The notes beneath the pieces are model-generated. The model saw nothing but the letters and a program-made list of their open reading frames with translations. It did not search any database and had not been told where the DNA came from. A stretch of DNA of 64,000 nucleotides from Lewinellaceae bacterium (GTDB taxonomy: Bacteria; Bacteroidota; Bacteroidia; Chitinophagales; Saprospiraceae), in contig JACJYE010000001.1 in NCBI GenBank assembly GCA_020636255.1, forward strand, positions 549,501 to 613,500, in the 5' to 3' direction. Shown here one piece after another: positions 36,776-44,690 of the stretch; position 1 is the first letter of the stretch, and each line of letters starts with the position of its first letter. Both the position numbers and the translations under genes were made by a program.

Positions 36776-37330
36776 ATGAAATCATTCTTCCAAGCCGGTA
36801 CGGCTACCGATTATGATGCGTTGGCCATCACGCGTTCCGAAAAAGTCATCGAACTGGAATTCCCGGGGCATGAAGGCAGCCTCTTCACTTACCTGCTCCC
36901 GAAAAGCGACACTACCGCCTGGGCTGTCGCCTGCTGGGGCGACACCCTCGATTTCCTTCTGGATATGAATCCACGGGAAATAACCGACAACTGGCCTTTC
37001 ATGGCCAGCCTGATGGATGCCGGCAGCAACAAAGTATACGAAAATGGCGCGCTCGTCCGCATCCAGGCTCCTGATAACGATGAAATGCGCTGGGGCATCA
37101 TGACGGAAGTATCGGACATGGACGTGCAGAAAAATGCCGCCAACCTCTGGGGCTTCCCGCAATTGCTGAAAGCCATCGAAGTGGTGCATCAGGCTTCCGC
37201 CAAGATGTACAAGGAATTGAAGGACAACCAGCCCAAAGGGTGGGAACAGGCCCAAAAGGCACTGCTGGAACGCTGTGAAGGCGCAGAAGAGTCGCTCTTT
37301 TTCGACTTCGGTTTTCTGCAGAACAGCTAG
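36776..37330 (+). CDS. Hypothetical protein, unrecognised family
   Basis: A 184-aa soluble protein beginning at ATG 36776, with no signal peptide or membrane span. It has a mixed alpha/beta look with several Trp residues (ACWGDTLDFLLDMN, EMRWGIMTEV, AANLWGFPQLL) and an acidic C-terminal helix. It is not recognised. Codon use and composition match its neighbours, and the frame fills the space between the MATE gene and the SDR gene, so it is probably real. No function is proposed. Confidence 0.75.
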   Translation: MKSFFQAGTATDYDALAITRSEKVIELEFPGHEGSLFTYLLPKSDTTAWAVACWGDTLDFLLDMNPREITDNWPFMASLMDAGSNKVYENGALVRIQAPDNDEMRWGIMTEVSDMDVQKNAANLWGFPQLLKAIEVVHQASAKMYKELKDNQPKGWEQAQKALLERCEGAEESLFFDFGFLQNS

Positions 37331-37400
37331 CCCAAAAAACGCCTAGCCTGCTTATCACCGGCCTCGCAACCTGTTACTGGGAGGCCTTTGGGGTTATTCG

Positions 37401-38093
37401 TTACCAATCGATCACCTTTTTATCCCGGAAGAACTTCCCGCTAAGGCTCAGCGGCGCCTCCGCGGCCAGCCAAACCGGCGTTTCAGCGCCTTTCTCCACC
37501 GGGCGCCGGGCGCCGGCGCCGCCCATATCGGTGCGCACCCAACCGGGGCAAACGGCATTCACGACAATACCCCGACTGTGCAACTCGTAGGCCAATTGCC
37601 GGGTTATGCTGTTTACCAGCGTTTTGGATACGCAGTACGCAGGCGCCCACCCACCCACGGGGTCTGTCATCGACCCGCCACCGCTGGAAAGCATGACGAT
37701 CCGGGCGGGCGTGTTAAAATATGTGAGGAAGGCTTTACTCACACGCAATGCCCCATAGCAATTGGTGTTGATCGTCTGTTCAAGAACATCGTCATGGCCC
37801 CGGGAGAGGGAATTGTCGCTGCGGAGTAGTATCGCTGCGTTGTTGACCAGCACATCGAGCCCGATGCCGTAGCGGCCAAACTGTTTGGCGGCCTCCAGAA
37901 TGCTGGCCTTATCGCTGACGTCCATCAACAACGGCTCGGCGGTAATACCTTCCTTGGCCAGATGCTCCAGGGCGGCTTCCAGTCGCCCTTCATTCCTTGC
38001 CGACAGGAAAACGCTGAAGCCCCGATGCCCAAGCTGCCGGGCAATCTCGAAGCCAATTCCTCTATTTGCGCCGGTGATCAGTGCTGTTTGCAT
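37401..38093 (-). CDS. Short-chain dehydrogenase/reductase
   Basis: A 230-aa classical SDR. The cofactor loop TGANRGIG (7-14) sits directly at the N-terminus, the NNAA motif follows near residue 82 (VLVNNAAILL), the catalytic Ser lies in MLSSGGG and the YxxxK pair in YCVSK. It is cytoplasmic and uses NAD(P)H. The substrate is unknown; the C-terminal half resembles SDRs of carbonyl-reductase type. The ATG at 38093 is preferred to the upstream frame because the fold begins within five residues. The FNR-like regulator gene lies 58 bases upstream on the same strand. Confidence 0.88.
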   Translation of the reverse strand: MQTALITGANRGIGFEIARQLGHRGFSVFLSARNEGRLEAALEHLAKEGITAEPLLMDVSDKASILEAAKQFGRYGIGLDVLVNNAAILLRSDNSLSRGHDDVLEQTINTNCYGALRVSKAFLTYFNTPARIVMLSSGGGSMTDPVGGWAPAYCVSKTLVNSITRQLAYELHSRGIVVNAVCPGWVRTDMGGAGARRPVEKGAETPVWLAAEAPLSLSGKFFRDKKVIDW

Positions 38094-38151
38094 GGCGCTA
38101 CCTGTTTTTTCCAAAAATAACAAATATCAGGCAACCGGTTCCTTGATGAGC

Positions 38152-38868
38152 TTACTGCCCTGTATCCGCAATAGACTTCAGGGCTTCCTGTTTTATAATG
38201 GAAATATGGCTCCTGCGCACATTGATCAGGCCTTCGGCCTTGAAGTTACTGATCATACGGGTAACGCCTTCACGCGTAGTGCCAAGGAGCTCAGCGATCT
38301 CGGTACGGGTAAGGGGAAGGTCGTACTGGCTGCTGTGGAATATTTTTCTCGAAAAGTAAAGGAGTACCCCTGCCACCAGGCTGGCAAGAGATTGGGTCGA
38401 CAAACTGGCATACCGCTTGAAGTCCAGAAGCTCTACACGGCTGATGTCGCCTATGATCTCAGCGGCGAACACCCCGTTATTGTGCAACAACTCCTTAAAG
38501 GTGTTGATATCAATGCAGCAGGCCTCAACTTCCGTCAAAGCCGTGGCGGAATACTGATTCACATTATCCCCGAATATAGTAGCCAGCCCAAGATAGGAAG
38601 GAGCAGAGACCAGGCGAAGGATAAAATCCCGGCTCTCAGCAACCTGTACGTGAAGCTTTGCCAAACCGGAACGCAGGTAGATCACATGAGAATTCAATGC
38701 CTTTTCCTTGAATAACTTGTCGCCGGCTTCAAATCGCACCCTGGCAACGTTATCATTCAGCAATACCAGTTCTATCTCTCCCAACTGAGCGACCGCACAG
38801 GATTTGACCGTACAGATCGAACAGTTCGTTGAGACAGCTTGCCCTGTTATGCTTTCATTTGATGCCAT
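38152..38868 (-). CDS. Crp/Fnr-family transcription regulator with FNR-like cysteines
   Basis: A 238-aa regulator with a cyclic-nucleotide-binding-like sensor fold (about 30-145) and a C-terminal winged helix. The HTH helix reads TRTEIAELLGTTREGVTRMISNF. The N-terminus has Cys16, Cys19 and Cys24 and the sensor has Cys117/Cys118. E. coli FNR uses Cys20, Cys23, Cys29 and Cys122 for its oxygen-sensing [4Fe-4S] cluster; the 93-residue distance from the third to the fourth cysteine is the same here. The recognition helix has E-x2-T-R where FNR has E-x2-S-R. Oxygen or redox sensing is therefore likely but inferred. The ATG at 38868 is preferred to 38901. A palindrome at 38923-38935 may be its own operator. 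Confidence 0.88.
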   Translation of the reverse strand: MASNESITGQAVSTNCSICTVKSCAVAQLGEIELVLLNDNVARVRFEAGDKLFKEKALNSHVIYLRSGLAKLHVQVAESRDFILRLVSAPSYLGLATIFGDNVNQYSATALTEVEACCIDINTFKELLHNNGVFAAEIIGDISRVELLDFKRYASLSTQSLASLVAGVLLYFSRKIFHSSQYDLPLTRTEIAELLGTTREGVTRMISNFKAEGLINVRRSHISIIKQEALKSIADTGQ

Positions 38869-38922
38869 AGCGCGAATGTATCTGTTAAGAGGCCCCTTCA
38901 ATGTCAGGAGTATGCTTTAGGT

Positions 38923-38935
38923 GCACAATTTGTGC
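38923..38935 (-). promoter_or_regulatory. Palindrome upstream of the FNR-like regulator gene
   Basis: A perfect GCACAA-T-TTGTGC palindrome 55 bases upstream of the start. Its position suits an autoregulatory site, but it does not look like the canonical FNR site TTGAT-N4-ATCAA. Confidence 0.45.
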
Positions 38936-39025
38936 GAAACCCGATGGTAAAACAATGAGCAGTGTCATTAAACTGGCTGACTTTCATCAGGCTGGCCTTT
39001 ATTACTCATAGTAACCTCCTTGGAT

Positions 39026-39550
39026 TCATCTTTTAAGGTAACGTTCCTTTAAGATACCTATATGGTGCGCTTCGTGGCCGGCAATAATATAGGCCAGGGC
39101 CAGTGTGCTTACAGGGCTGTTGCTGGCCGTACCCACACGTTGCCACATCTCGTCGTTGAAATGGCGAAAAAGATGGATTGTAGCGTCCCGGACTACTTCG
39201 TATTCTTCTCTGAGCGAGGCTAAAGTACGCGCTTCAGCACCGGAATAAGGGACGTAATCATCCTGGCTAAAACCAGGCAGAGGGGAATCGTCATTTCGCG
39301 AGATGCGCAGGGCACGATAGGCAAATATCCGCTCCGAATCGATGAGGTGCAACACCAGTTCCTTGATCGACCATTTGCCGGGCGCATATCGATGGTTTGC
39401 CGCCTGCTCGGGAATGGTGCGAAGCAGGTTGAGCGTACGGTGTTTGCCCTGCTCCAGAATGTCGAGGATGTTCCCTTCACCTACTTTACTGACATAAGTG
39501 TCGTAAAAAGGGTTATATTCTTTTTCTTGTTGTGGGCGTCGGCTGATCAT
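39026..39550 (-). CDS. DinB-family protein
   Basis: A 174-aa helical bundle protein of the DinB/YfiT superfamily. It has the family opening (LLRTIPEQAANHRYAPGKWSIKELVLHLIDSERIF) and the closing helix ending AGHEAHHIGILKERY. The candidate metal ligands are the His in LHLIDSE and the two His residues in GHEAHH. Members are metal-binding enzymes, many being thiol S-transferases, but most are uncharacterised. The ATG at 39550 is chosen; the longer frame to 39625 overlaps the end of the amidohydrolase gene and lacks family likeness. Confidence 0.87.
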   Translation of the reverse strand: MISRRPQQEKEYNPFYDTYVSKVGEGNILDILEQGKHRTLNLLRTIPEQAANHRYAPGKWSIKELVLHLIDSERIFAYRALRISRNDDSPLPGFSQDDYVPYSGAEARTLASLREEYEVVRDATIHLFRHFNDEMWQRVGTASNSPVSTLALAYIIAGHEAHHIGILKERYLKR

Positions 39551-39608
39551 ATCATTGGTATTTTGTCCTGTAAAGCTACTCAAAAGGGCCGGGCACAAAC
39601 CGGCCTTA

Positions 39609-41261
39609 TCACTTTTGGTAAGCAACCTTTCCCCCCGTCACCGTCAATACGGCCTCTACTTCTTTGATACGCTGCGGGGGGATCTCAAAAATATTTTCCG
39701 ACAGTACAGCGAAATCAGCCAGGTATCCGGTTTTTAGCATGCCTAACCTGTCTTCCTGGAAACCTGCGTACGCATTGGCTCCCGTATAACAACGCAAGGC
39801 CTCTTCTACGCTGATCTTCTCCGCCGGCACCCACCCATCGGGATTGGCGCCGTCGAGTGTGCGGCGGGTGACGGCTGCATAGATCCCTTCCAGCGGGTTG
39901 AGCGGCGCGACAGTCCAGTCTGAACCGAAGGACAGAGAAGCGCCGGCATCCAGCAGAGACCGGAAAGCGTAGGTGGTTTTTATGCGCTCCGGCCCGATGC
40001 GTTTCTCCGCCCAGCGGCCATCGTCGATCGCATGATAAGGCTGCATCGAAGGGATCACGCCGAGCTGGGCAAACCTGCCAATGGCTTCCCGCGTCAGGTG
40101 CTGGGCATGTTCAATGCGAAAGCGCCGGCTGCGGGGCCCATTTCGCTGCTCCGCCTCCTGGTATACATCCAGCAACCAGTCATTAGCCCGGTCGCCGATG
40201 GCGTGAACAGCGACGTGCAGGCCTGCTGAATCTGCTGACAGGATCCATTTCCTCAGATCGCTGGTATCGGTTACCACAAGCCCCGACGTTTCCGGGGCAT
40301 CGTCATAGGGTTTATAAAACCAGGCTGTTGTCGACCCTAGCGAACCATCGACAAAACCTTTGAGCGCCCCCCAACGGAGCCAGTCATCTCCCTTGCCGTT
40401 TTCCCCGACATATTTGGCGAGTTCAGCCCATTTGCTCAGCGGGATGAAGCTGTAAATGCGCAAAGGCAGGGCATTGCCCGCCCTGGCGCGCTGATACGTC
40501 GCCAGGTCCGCCCAACCGCCGAAGCTACCCACGTCATGTACCTGGGTGAGGCCATGGGCAAGAGCATGCGCTACGGCGCGTTGCAGCGCCTCGTCGAGCT
40601 CCGCTTCGCTATACTCCGGCATGATACCGAACACCAGGCTCATGGCTTCGTCTTTTAGTACACCGGTAGGTTCACCCGTAAGCGGGTCGCGGACGATGGT
40701 TCCCCCGGGAGGGTCCGGCGTTTCTTTCGTGATCTTTGCCATCTGCAGGGCCAGGCTGTTGGCAAGCGCCATGTGCCCGTCGAGGCGGGAAACAAAAACG
40801 GGATGCCCGCCCGATATGCTATCGATCCACGACCTGTGGGGTAAGCTCCCGCCCCAGGCTTCGTGATCCCAGTTGCCACCTGTGACCCAGCGGCCATCAT
40901 CGGGCAGGCCGGCTGTAAAACCGGCTAGTATGCTGGTAAATTCGCCGGGGGTAGAAGCAGGGCGCAGGTTTACCCCCGCAAGCACGAAACCACCATCCAG
41001 AAAATGCGTATGGTTGTCGATAAAGCCCGGCACGACGAGGCGCCCCCGGAGGCTGGTGCACGCTGTTTTCGGGCCGGCATAGTCTTCGTAATCGTCTCCC
41101 ACGAACAGAATACGGCCATCCGATATCCCCAGGGCGCTGGCCCAGGGCTGGCCGGGGTCGCCGGTCCATATTCTGGCATCGTAATAGATCGTATCGGCAA
41201 CAGGGTGCGGGCTTTGGCAGCCCAGCAGGGAAAGCAGGCCTAAAAAGAGCAACGGGCGCAT
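39609..41261 (-). CDS. Amidohydrolase lipoprotein (YtcJ-like, amidohydrolase 3 family)
   Basis: A 550-aa metal-dependent hydrolase. The N-terminus is a lipoprotein signal (LGLLSLLGC, lipobox Cys15), so it is anchored outside the cytoplasm. The first metal motif is PGFIDNHTHF, a conserved VAVHAIGDRAND follows near the middle, then RIEHAQHL and SFGSDW. The C-terminal beta domain ends with ADFAVLSENIFEI. Family members remove or cleave amide or formyl groups from diverse compounds; the substrate is unknown. The DinB-like gene begins 59 bases after its stop on the same strand. Confidence 0.9.
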   Translation of the reverse strand: MRPLLFLGLLSLLGCQSPHPVADTIYYDARIWTGDPGQPWASALGISDGRILFVGDDYEDYAGPKTACTSLRGRLVVPGFIDNHTHFLDGGFVLAGVNLRPASTPGEFTSILAGFTAGLPDDGRWVTGGNWDHEAWGGSLPHRSWIDSISGGHPVFVSRLDGHMALANSLALQMAKITKETPDPPGGTIVRDPLTGEPTGVLKDEAMSLVFGIMPEYSEAELDEALQRAVAHALAHGLTQVHDVGSFGGWADLATYQRARAGNALPLRIYSFIPLSKWAELAKYVGENGKGDDWLRWGALKGFVDGSLGSTTAWFYKPYDDAPETSGLVVTDTSDLRKWILSADSAGLHVAVHAIGDRANDWLLDVYQEAEQRNGPRSRRFRIEHAQHLTREAIGRFAQLGVIPSMQPYHAIDDGRWAEKRIGPERIKTTYAFRSLLDAGASLSFGSDWTVAPLNPLEGIYAAVTRRTLDGANPDGWVPAEKISVEEALRCYTGANAYAGFQEDRLGMLKTGYLADFAVLSENIFEIPPQRIKEVEAVLTVTGGKVAYQK

Positions 41262-41342
41262 GGGCGAAGCTTTTAAGGGTAAGATAGCGAAAAAGAAGAT
41301 ATGCAGAGCTGCCGTATTCAGACAGGCTCAGCTTGTCGGGAA

Positions 41343-41370
41343 ACAAGCTTTTCCACAAGCTTTTCCACAA
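41343..41370 (+). repeat. 12-bp tandem repeat containing two DnaA-box-like sites
   Basis: ACAAGCTTTTCC occurs twice in tandem (41343-41354, 41355-41366) plus four more matching bases. Each unit creates TTTTCCACA (41349-41357, 41361-41369), one base from the DnaA box TTATCCACA. It lies 4 bases beyond the stop of the heme A synthase gene. Confidence 0.6.
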
Positions 41371-41373
41371 CTG

Positions 41374-42441
41374 TTAGTTTCTGTCACCAATAAATTGATA
41401 ATTCACGTATAAGGTGACAGACAGGAACAAAATGGCCCCGGCCTGGTGCATCACGCCAAGCCCAACCGGAACGGCCCCAACACAATTAATTAGTGTGAAG
41501 ATTCCCAGCAGGGCCTGAATTATCAACATACTTACCAACAGGTATAGGGGCAGGCGCGGCGGACGGGCAGCTTTCTGGCGGGTACTTTTGTAAAAGAACC
41601 ATAAAACAAGGGCTACCAGCAAGTATGCCATACTCCGGTGCAGCAGCTGTATCAATGCTGGCATAAAGAGGTGTGCATCGTATTCCACAAAGTTATCCAC
41701 ATTCCAGTTGGAAGCTTTGAGCAGTACCGACGGCACCCACTCGCCGTTCATATCAGGCCAGGTCGGAAAAAAAAGGCCGGCTTTCATGCCCGACATGATG
41801 CCCCCTAATATGATCTGCACGGCTGCCACTAATGCAATGGCCAAAGCCCCTCTTTTCAAGAGTATGTTGTTAATACCCTGTTTTCCCGGCTGCACGGCCC
41901 GAAAGGTAACCCACAGCAGATAGCTGTACAGCAGCAGCGCCAGCGAAAGGTGCATCGTCAGCTTATAGGCATTCACCCAGGGCCTGTTGACCAGCCCACT
42001 GGCTACCATGACCCAGCCGAAAGACGCCACCAGGGCCGCCAGCAAAAAGACGACGCCGAGCCGCCTGAGCAATACTTTGTCTACCATGCCACGGGCAAGG
42101 AAAATGCCGAGCGGGATGATGAAAACAAAGCCCATCAGGCGCGCCCAAAGGCGGTGAAAATATTCCCAGAAATAAATGAACTTAAATTCCCCGATCGTCA
42201 TGTCCTGGTTGATCTTCTCATACTGTGGCGTGGCCCGGTACAAGGCAAAGGCTTCATCCCAGGCATGCGCATTGAGCGGCGGAATGCTCCCGGTGACGAT
42301 CTCCCACTTCGTGATCGACAGGCCTGAACCCGTCAGGCGGGTTACACCACCAATGACAACCTGCATGAAGATCATGAACAGGCCGACGCCCAACCATACT
42401 TTGACGGCCGTAGCGTATTGCTTCTTTTGCTGAGTCCCCAT
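41374..42441 (-). CDS. ctaA: Heme A synthase (COX15/CtaA family)
   Basis: A 355-aa inner membrane protein with about eight hydrophobic segments that converts heme O to heme A for aa3-type cytochrome oxidase. The first segment ends with the family motif GGVTRLTGSGLSITKWEIVTG cut here as RLTGSGLSI, and conserved His residues occur in EYFHRLWAR, LTMHLSLALL, LLHRSMAYL and VMHQAGAIL. The length is as in COX15. The usual ctaB/cox genes are not beside it. The start is ATG 42441, at the edge of the large gene-free region. Confidence 0.94.
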   Translation of the reverse strand: MGTQQKKQYATAVKVWLGVGLFMIFMQVVIGGVTRLTGSGLSITKWEIVTGSIPPLNAHAWDEAFALYRATPQYEKINQDMTIGEFKFIYFWEYFHRLWARLMGFVFIIPLGIFLARGMVDKVLLRRLGVVFLLAALVASFGWVMVASGLVNRPWVNAYKLTMHLSLALLLYSYLLWVTFRAVQPGKQGINNILLKRGALAIALVAAVQIILGGIMSGMKAGLFFPTWPDMNGEWVPSVLLKASNWNVDNFVEYDAHLFMPALIQLLHRSMAYLLVALVLWFFYKSTRQKAARPPRLPLYLLVSMLIIQALLGIFTLINCVGAVPVGLGVMHQAGAILFLSVTLYVNYQFIGDRN

Positions 42442-42655
42442 TTGTTAAACAATATTGTTCAGAAACAAATTTATTTCCAATCGTTTGTCCATCCGGAAAT
42501 CAACCGCCCCGTAGTGCCTTAAATATTATTTATTTTAAAATTTTAAAAAACTCCCCCTCATCATTAGGGCTGTTAATATGTTGGGAAATTTTTTCACCTG
42601 CTTTAGGTTAATTCAATGTTAAGGCCAGCCCTTTTTTTGTTCACAGCTTTTTAAC

Positions 42656-42675
42656 AGGCCCGTGGGCCTCTTTTT
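42656..42675 (+). terminator. Short GC hairpin followed by T-run
   Basis: AGGCC (42656-42660) and GGCCT (42665-42669) form a 5-bp stem (6 bp if the loop is only GT), then CTTTTT. It is terminator-like, but no plus-strand gene lies upstream, so it could belong to the structured region instead. Confidence 0.3.
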
Positions 42676-42842
42676 CAGGTGCTTTGCAAACTTACTCACA
42701 AGATGTTCATATCGGCAGGCCTTGGTATTTTTTTTCCTCAACACCCCTTCTTTTTGTTTTAGGCCTGTATAAAACAGGCCGGTATTTCCCCAGCAATGGC
42801 CTCTTATTATATTACGCTATATATGGCATTTTGCCATTCTTG

Positions 42843-42891
42843 GCCAATGTGGGCCGGGGATGGCTTTATTAAGGCCCCGGCCCACATTGGC
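42843..42891. repeat. Perfect 17-bp inverted repeat
   Basis: The arm GCCAATGTGGGCCGGGG (42843-42859) is fully complementary to 42875-42891, with a 15-base spacer. No T-run follows on either strand, so it is not a standard terminator. It directly adjoins the first copy of the direct repeat with the DnaA-like site. Confidence 0.75.
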
Positions 42892-42967
42892 TGTGGAAAA
42901 GCGGTTTTACCAAACTACTGGTTTTCTTATCTTTATGTGGGTGCTGGAGAAAGGCTGTGGAAAAGCG
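42889..42967. repeat. Pair of 15-base direct repeats with DnaA-box-like core
   Basis: GGCTGTGGAAAAGCG occurs at 42889-42903 and 42953-42967, 64 bp apart. Each holds TGTGGAAAA, the same core (opposite strand) as the tandem repeat at 41343-41370. Confidence 0.6.
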
Positions 42968-43132
42968 AAAAACGAAAGCCGCCAAAGTTATGTTTCATCA
43001 AAAAGCAGGCGGCCAAAATTTTTGTGTGCTAATAAAGTTGTTAATAGCTGTTGGTTTTTCTTCATCCTGCTGAATAACAAGCATCTGGCCCTTCCCTGAT
43101 GAGAAAGGCCATAAACAATAAATTTGAAACAG

Positions 43133-43810
43133 ATGTGCGGAAGGTTTTCATTTGCCACTACTCCGGAAAAGGCCAGGGAACAGCTCGGCGATGCCGAAAT
43201 TGGCCAGAACCTGCGCCTGAGCTATAATATAGCCCCTACACAGCACGCCTATGTGATCACCAATGAGCACCCAAAACGCCTTGAGTACCTGGCCTGGGGG
43301 CTTATTCCACACTGGGCGAAAGATGAAAAGGGAGCCGGTAAGCTTATCAACGCACGCATGGAGGGCATTGCAGCCAAACCATCCTTTCGGGTGCCCATTC
43401 GCCGCCGCAGATGCCTGGTGCTTGCCGATAGTTTCTATGAATGGCGCAACGAAGGTGGGAAAAAAGCTCCTTATCGGATAATGCTTAAAAACGGAGAGCT
43501 GATGCTCCTGGCAGGTATCTGGGATATCTGGTATAAAGGAGACTATGCCATGCGCACGTTCTCCATTATCACCTGTCCTCCCAACAGGGAAGTGGCGCCC
43601 CTGCACAACCGCATGCCGTTGATCCTTCCCAAAAAGGAGCAGCAGGAGCGCTGGCTTTCCGAGCTCACTGTCGACGAAGTTCTGGCCATGCTGGAAACGC
43701 CTCCTGATGGCATTCTGGATATCTATCAGGTTTCCGAAATGGTCAACTCTGTAAAGAACGACGCTCCCGGGCTCCACCTCCGGGTCGGTGGGCAAACGAG
43801 CTTGTTTTGA
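43133..43810 (+). CDS. SOS-response-associated peptidase family protein (HMCES/YedK)
   Basis: A 225-aa SRAP-domain protein that forms a covalent thiazolidine crosslink with abasic sites in single-stranded DNA, protecting them from breakage. The start must be ATG 43133, because the catalytic cysteine is the second codon (Met-Cys-Gly-Arg) and is exposed after Met removal. The other motifs are all present: YNIAPTQ, GLIPHWA, NARME, PSFR, CLVLADSFYEW with its catalytic Glu, and PLHNRMPLIL. Promoter-like TAAATTTG lies only 7 bases before the start, so the mRNA may be nearly leaderless. Confidence 0.93.
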   Translation: MCGRFSFATTPEKAREQLGDAEIGQNLRLSYNIAPTQHAYVITNEHPKRLEYLAWGLIPHWAKDEKGAGKLINARMEGIAAKPSFRVPIRRRRCLVLADSFYEWRNEGGKKAPYRIMLKNGELMLLAGIWDIWYKGDYAMRTFSIITCPPNREVAPLHNRMPLILPKKEQQERWLSELTVDEVLAMLETPPDGILDIYQVSEMVNSVKNDAPGLHLRVGGQTSLF

Positions 43811-43847
43811 CGGCTGCAGCAGCTTCAGGGCCTTGGCCTGAATACTT

Positions 43848-43877
43848 TTTGCCTTCCAATACACTAGCCTATATTTG
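43848..43877 (+). promoter_or_regulatory. Bacteroidota-type promoter of dtd
   Basis: TTTG (43848-43851), 18 bases, then TATATTTG (43870-43877): a full match to the -33/-7 pattern of Bacteroidota sigma factor. Transcription would start near 43884, giving a very short leader before the ATG at 43890. Confidence 0.6.
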
Positions 43878-43889
43878 TAAATAAAAAGC

Positions 43890-44342
43890 ATGAGGGTAGT
43901 CATTCAACGGGTTTCCGAAGCTTCGGTTACCATTGACGGGCAGGAAAGGGCCGGGATCGGCAGGGGCCTGCTTGTCCTGCTGGGTGTAGAAGAAGCCGAT
44001 ACGCTGGAAGATATCCAGTGGCTGTGTGCCAAAATAAGCAAGCTGCGCATCTTTAACGACGAGGCCGGGCTGATGAACCTGTCTGTGCAGGATATCGGCG
44101 GCGAATTGTTGGTGGTTAGCCAGTTTACGCTGCACGCCAGTACTAAAAAAGGCAACCGCCCTTCCTTTATTCGCGCCGCAAGGCCCGATATTGCCATTCC
44201 TATGTACGAAGCTTTTATCACCTGCCTAGAAGAGGGATCTGGCCTTCAGGTGAAGACGGGGGACTTTGGCGCCGATATGAAAGTGCGCCTGCTGAATGAC
44301 GGCCCGGTCACTATCCTTATCGACAGCAAAAACAGAGAATGA
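43890..44342 (+). CDS. dtd: D-aminoacyl-tRNA deacylase
   Basis: A 150-aa DTD enzyme that removes D-amino acids and glycine wrongly attached to tRNAs. The family signatures are present: MRVVIQRVSEASVTIDG at the N-terminus, the active-site SQFTLHA (the Ser-Gln motif) and the C-terminal NDGPVTILID that carries the cross-subunit GP motif. The length is standard. Its stop overlaps the start of the MazG-like gene by 4 bases (ATGATGA), so the two are translationally coupled. Its promoter is well defined (43848-43877). Confidence 0.96.
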   Translation: MRVVIQRVSEASVTIDGQERAGIGRGLLVLLGVEEADTLEDIQWLCAKISKLRIFNDEAGLMNLSVQDIGGELLVVSQFTLHASTKKGNRPSFIRAARPDIAIPMYEAFITCLEEGSGLQVKTGDFGADMKVRLLNDGPVTILIDSKNRE

Positions 44343-44686
44343 TGACTATACAGGAAGCCCAGCTAACGGTCGGCCATTGGATCGACACCATCGGTGTCCG
44401 CTATTATAACGAGCTGACGAATATGGCCCTGCTCATGGAAGAAGTGGGGGAAGTGGCCCGGATTGTCGCCCGGCTGTATGGCGAACAATCCTTCAAACAG
44501 CCTACCGATGAAGCGCATGCCCACGCCCAGCTCGCCGACGAAATGGCCGATGTGTTTTTCGTGCTCATTTGCCTGGCCAACCAAACCGGCATCGACCTGA
44601 CGGATGCCTTTCATAAAAACCTGCAAAAGAAAACAACCCGCGATGCCGAGCGGCACGCCAACAACCAGAAGCTGAAAGGGCATTAA
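44339..44686 (+). CDS. MazG-like nucleotide pyrophosphohydrolase
   Basis: A 115-aa all-alpha NTP pyrophosphohydrolase. The metal-binding helices show MEEVGEVARIVAR (an ExxE pair) and DEMADVFFVLICLANQ (ExxD), the MazG/iMazG pattern. Small single-domain members remove modified or surplus nucleotides. The gene overlaps dtd by 4 bases, so both house-cleaning enzymes are made together. Two ATGs in tandem (44339, 44342) could start it; the first is taken. Confidence 0.9.
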   Translation: MMTIQEAQLTVGHWIDTIGVRYYNELTNMALLMEEVGEVARIVARLYGEQSFKQPTDEAHAHAQLADEMADVFFVLICLANQTGIDLTDAFHKNLQKKTTRDAERHANNQKLKGH

Positions 44687-44690
44687 GCGC

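Larger units (their letters stand above)
42442..43132. other. Large structured intergenic region; candidate replication origin
   Basis: A gap of 691 bases with no believable gene. An AT-rich block (about 42500-42650, with runs like TTATTTATTTTAAAATTTTAA) is followed by three stem-loops (42656-42669, 42762-42780, 42843-42891). A 15-base direct repeat at 42889 and 42953 contains TGTGGAAAA, the complement of the DnaA-like TTTTCCACA. To the left genes run mostly on the minus strand, to the right mostly on the plus strand. These traits fit an origin of replication, but no perfect DnaA box lies inside and dnaA/dnaN are not near. It is offered as a candidate only. Confidence 0.35.

Noticed and set aside
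37360..37386. GGCCTC/GAGGCC stem between the hypothetical gene and the SDR gene
   Set aside because: Only 6 bp with a 15-base loop and a weak T-run; too weak to list as a terminator.
42684..43099. Short plus-strand frames in the 42.4-43.1 kb gap
   Set aside because: Composition is hydrophobic and irregular, they overlap each other and the inverted repeat, and they have no family likeness.
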